A stretch of 64,000 bases of DNA from assembly GCF_041435435.1 (NCBI RefSeq), contig NZ_CP108494.1, positions 1,426,001-1,490,000 of the forward strand, read 5' to 3'. How positions within the stretch are numbered: position 1 is the first letter of the stretch; each line of letters opens with the position of its first letter. Positions 61,406 through 64,000 of this stretch are shown here, in pieces. This DNA comes from Streptomyces sp. NBC_01241 (GTDB lineage Bacteria > Actinomycetota > Actinomycetes > Streptomycetales > Streptomycetaceae). The notes beneath the pieces are model-generated. The model was given only the letters and a program-made list of their open reading frames with translations, did not search any database and was not told the DNA's origin. A program made the translations under genes and the position numbers.

Positions 61406-63610
61406 ATGCGACGCCCCCAGCACCCCTTTCCGTCCCCCCACGATCCGGGTTGTTCCGGAGCCGTCCCCGGCAATCTGCCCGCGGAGCTGAACAGATTCGT
61501 CGGGCGGGAGGATGAACTGGCCGGTCTCGGCCAACTGCTGAACGAGTCGAGGCTCGTCACCCTGGTCGGGGTGGGCGGAGTGGGCAAGACCCGCTGCGCC
61601 ACCAGGATCGCGGCGCTCACGGAGAAACGGTACTGCGACGGTGTCCGCATGGTGGAGCTGTCCGCCATCCACGACGCCGGGCTGCTGGAACACGCGTTGA
61701 TCGACGCCCTCGGACTCACCGATCACACCAGCAGACCGCCGCGCACGACACTCCTCGAACACCTTGCCGGACGCCAACTCCTCCTGGTGATCGACGGTTT
61801 CGAGCATCTCGTCGACGCCTGCGCCGAACTCGTACGTGAACTGCTGCGCCGGGCCCCGCGACTACGGGTGCTGGCCGCCGGGCGGCTGCCCCTGGAGCTG
61901 GACGGCGAGCTCACCTTCCCGCTCACGCCGATGACGGACGAGGACGCGATGCTGCTCTTCGCGGAGCGGGCCGCCGCGGTGCGGCCGGAGTTCCGGCTGA
62001 CCGACGGTAATCGCGCGGCGGCGCGGGAGCTGTGCCGTCGGCTGGACGGGATCCCACTCGCGCTGGAACTGGCCGCAGGCCGGCTGCGCGCCCTCTCCAC
62101 CGAGCAGGTGCTGCAGCGCCTGGACGACCGCTTCCGCCTGCTGACCGGCACCAGCCGCAGCGCCCTGGCGCGTCACCAGACGCTCCGTACGGCCATCGGC
62201 TGGAGCCATGAACTCTGCGCTCCGGAGCAGCGACTGCTCTGGGCGCGGCTCTCGGTGTTCGCCGGGCAGTTCGATCTGGAGGCCGTCGAGTACATCTGCA
62301 GCGGCGCCGATCTGCCGGCCGATTCGGTGCTCGACGTGCTCACCGGACTGCTCACGCAGTCCGTCGTCGTACGGGAGGACTCGGCGTCCGGCACCCGCTA
62401 CCGGATGCTGGACACGGTGCGGGAGTACGGCGCCGAGTGGCTGGCGGCCACCGGTGACACGGACCGGCTGCGACGTCGCCACCGGGACTGGTTCCTGGGT
62501 CTTGCCACCTGGTGCGAGCTCGACTGGTTCAGCCCGCGGCAGGGCGAGGTGGCCGCGCGGGTGGAGAGCGAGCTGCCGAATCTGCGGCGGGCGATGGAGT
62601 ATTCGCTGGAGAGCCCGGGCGAAACGCATCTCGCGCAGTATCTGGCGGGCACCCTCTGGTTCCTCTGGGTGGGCTGCGGACGCCTCTCGGAGGGCCGGCA
62701 CTGGCTGGACCATGTGCTGGCGGAGGAGGCGCCGTACGACTCCTCGCGGCTCAAGGCGTTGTGGGTGCTCGGGCATGTGGCCGCCCTGCAGGGCGACCCG
62801 GTCGGCGCGATCGCCGCGTTGCAGGAGTGCCGGGACGAGGCGGACCGGGCCGGGGACGCCACGGCGCTCGCGTACGCGGTGCACCGGACGGGGTGTCTGG
62901 CGCTGGTCACGGACGACGTGGTCAGGGCGCAGGAGCTGCTGGCCGAGGCGCTCGGCCGCTACCGGGAGATCGGCGAGCTGAACAGCAATGTGCTGATGGC
63001 CCGGATCGAGCTGGCGATGGCGATCGGGTTCCACGGCGATCTGGACGGCGCGGCCACGATCTGTGAGGAGGTCAGGGAGGTCTGCGAGGACCACGGGGAG
63101 CAGTGGGCCCTCTCGTACGCGCTGTACGTACTGGCCTACGCGGCGCTGCAACGGGGCCGGCCCGACCGGGCCCGGGACCTGCTCGGGGAGTCCCTCGCGA
63201 TCGGCCACGCCTTCCACGATCTGCTCGGCTCGGTGCTCGCCCTGGAGCTGCTGGCCCTGGCCACGGCGGTCGAGGGGGACGCGGCGGAGGCGGCGGTGCT
63301 GCAGGGGGCCGCCGACCGGATCTGGCCGTCGGTGGGACTGCCGCTGTTCGGTTCGGCGTACTACGGGCAGCCCCGGGCCCGGTGCGAGGAGCTGGCCCGC
63401 CGGGAGCTGGGCGACGGTCCCTACGAATCGGGGCTGCGTGCGGGCGGGCGGCTCGATCTGGACGCGGCGGTGGCCAGGGCGCTGGCGAGCGGGCCCGCGG
63501 ACCGGCCGCGGACGCCGTCGCGTTCTCCCGGGCCGCCGACGGGTTCCGGGAGAACACGACGGCCCGCCGCCTCCCGTACGACAGGGAGGGGCGGGCCGGA
63601 GCGCTGGTGA
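61406..63610 (+). CDS. STAND NTPase with TPR-like C-terminus, no DNA-binding domain
   Basis: A 734-residue protein like the central and C-terminal parts of AfsR/LuxR-type STAND regulators. NB-ARC: P-loop VTLVGVGGVGKTR at residues 52-63, Walker B LLLVIDGFEHL (DNxEH-like), GIPLALELAAGRLRAL (GxP), then winged-helix (RMLDTVREYGAEWLA). TPR-like repeats fill residues ~430-660. No SARP or HTH domain is present at either end. The last ~40 residues are Pro/Arg/Gly-rich and overlap the terminator. ATG at 61406 sits 9 bases after a -10 box. Function unknown. Confidence 0.8.
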   Translation: MRRPQHPFPSPHDPGCSGAVPGNLPAELNRFVGREDELAGLGQLLNESRLVTLVGVGGVGKTRCATRIAALTEKRYCDGVRMVELSAIHDAGLLEHALIDALGLTDHTSRPPRTTLLEHLAGRQLLLVIDGFEHLVDACAELVRELLRRAPRLRVLAAGRLPLELDGELTFPLTPMTDEDAMLLFAERAAAVRPEFRLTDGNRAAARELCRRLDGIPLALELAAGRLRALSTEQVLQRLDDRFRLLTGTSRSALARHQTLRTAIGWSHELCAPEQRLLWARLSVFAGQFDLEAVEYICSGADLPADSVLDVLTGLLTQSVVVREDSASGTRYRMLDTVREYGAEWLAATGDTDRLRRRHRDWFLGLATWCELDWFSPRQGEVAARVESELPNLRRAMEYSLESPGETHLAQYLAGTLWFLWVGCGRLSEGRHWLDHVLAEEAPYDSSRLKALWVLGHVAALQGDPVGAIAALQECRDEADRAGDATALAYAVHRTGCLALVTDDVVRAQELLAEALGRYREIGELNSNVLMARIELAMAIGFHGDLDGAATICEEVREVCEDHGEQWALSYALYVLAYAALQRGRPDRARDLLGESLAIGHAFHDLLGSVLALELLALATAVEGDAAEAAVLQGAADRIWPSVGLPLFGSAYYGQPRARCEELARRELGDGPYESGLRAGGRLDLDAAVARALASGPADRPRTPSRSPGPPTGSGRTRRPAASRTTGRGGPERW
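63522..63597. terminator. Two hairpins forming a bidirectional terminator
   Basis: A perfect 10-bp stem GTTCTCCCGG/CCGGGAGAAC (63522-63531 with 63546-63555) and a longer arm (GGCCCGCC 63561-63568 with 63590-63597 enclosing CCTCCC/GGGAGG). They lie between the convergent STAND gene and rpsD but inside the last STAND codons, so its 3' end is probably non-essential tail. Confidence 0.7.
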
Positions 63611-63627
63611 GAGCGGCTACGCCTGGA

Positions 63628-64000
63628 TCAGCGGGCGTAGTACTCGACGACGAGCTGCTCGTCGCAGATCACGGGGATTTCCTTGCGGTTCGGGTCCCGG
63701 TCAAGGCGGAAGGCCAGGGCCTTCAGGTTCACCTGCAGGTAGCGCGGGGTCTCGCCGGCGGGGGCGTAACCACCCTCGCGGGCAACCTGGAAGGGGTGCT
63801 TGTCGCGGCTGCGCTCGCGGACCATCACGATGTTGTCGGGACGGACACGGAAGGACGGCTTGTCGACCTTGCGGCCGTCGACCTCGATGTGACCGTGCAC
63901 GACCATCTGGCGGGCCTGGTAGATGGTGCGGGCGATGCCCGAACGCAGAACCAGGGCGTCGAGACGACGCTCGAGCTCGACGACCAGCGCCTCGCCCGTC
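63628..64000 (-). CDS. rpsD: 30S ribosomal protein S4, C-terminal part (5' end outside window)
   Basis: The final 124 codons of S4. The visible part contains the S4 RNA-binding domain, from [20 protein letters not shown] through [20 protein letters not shown] to the C-terminus [13 protein letters not shown]4 binds 16S rRNA early in 30S assembly and autoregulates translation. The start lies beyond position 64000. Stop TGA at 63628-63630. Confidence 0.95.
   Translation of the reverse strand, partial: TGEALVVELERRLDALVLRSGIARTIYQARQMVVHGHIEVDGRKVDKPSFRVRPDNIVMVRERSRDKHPFQVAREGGYAPAGETPRYLQVNLKALAFRLDRDPNRKEIPVICDEQLVVEYYAR

Overview
The window is GC-rich actinobacterial DNA and almost certainly a Streptomyces chromosome. 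It carries bldD, an sIHF-type mihF, a 90-residue RpoZ, GTG/TTG starts and many 4-base ATGA/GTGA overlaps. It is mostly conserved core: riboflavin-histidine, pyrimidine and shikimate/aromatic operons, with translation and replication genes between them. There is no CRISPR array, tRNA, rRNA or intact mobile element. Most genes lie on the minus strand.

Region by region. 1-5.7 kb: the first codons of a Tat-exported protein (minus) diverge from a uridine-kinase-like gene, with a DasR-like site between them. A small transcription unit, an EccA-like TPR/AAA+ ATPase and a translationally coupled pair of CNNM/CBS membrane proteins follow. 5.8-12.1 kb: one minus-strand operon, ribD-ribE-pnuC-ribBA-ribH-hisE-hisG-PH protein, headed by an FMN riboswitch. 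12.2-16.4 kb: a divergent ROK regulator and MFS transporter sharing a palindromic operator, then a uracil permease. 16.4-21.8 kb: a deaminase-toxin remnant and an amino-acid-oxidation set (flavin monooxygenase/oxidase, C-N hydrolase, Lrp regulator, aldehyde dehydrogenase). 22-29.3 kb: a GuaB1-type enzyme, a wrecked terpene synthase, a SorC regulator, rpe, rsmB and fmt.

29.5-36.7 kb: a small HTH protein, priA, metK, coaBC, rpoZ, gmk and mihF. 36.8-46.9 kb: the pyrimidine operon pyrR-pyrB-pyrC-(PH membrane protein)-carA-carB-pyrD-pyrF, with a PyrR-binding loop touching the pyrR Shine-Dalgarno and a strong hairpin between carB and pyrD. 47.1-47.6 kb: bldD, with a BldD box inside its own promoter. 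47.7-57.7 kb: mltG-aroE-aroC-aroKB-aroQ (transcribed right to left), then a P-loop protein, a degenerate M24 peptidase, efp and nusB. 57.2-64 kb: ruvX, alaS and two small helper genes, a STAND ATPase with a possibly leaderless start, and the 3' part of rpsD.

The most unusual points are: the in-frame AroK-AroB fusion with an internal start; the FMN riboswitch whose 3' aptamer strand is duplicated in the expression platform and which also drives hisE-hisG; phased TTGCGC repeats and a large palindrome around an Lrp-associated amino-acid monooxygenase/amidase pair; a deaminase remnant fused end-on to the uracil permease gene; a terpene synthase lacking its middle; an M24 'peptidase' with three of five metal ligands changed; and PH-like membrane proteins embedded in both the rib-his and pyr operons.
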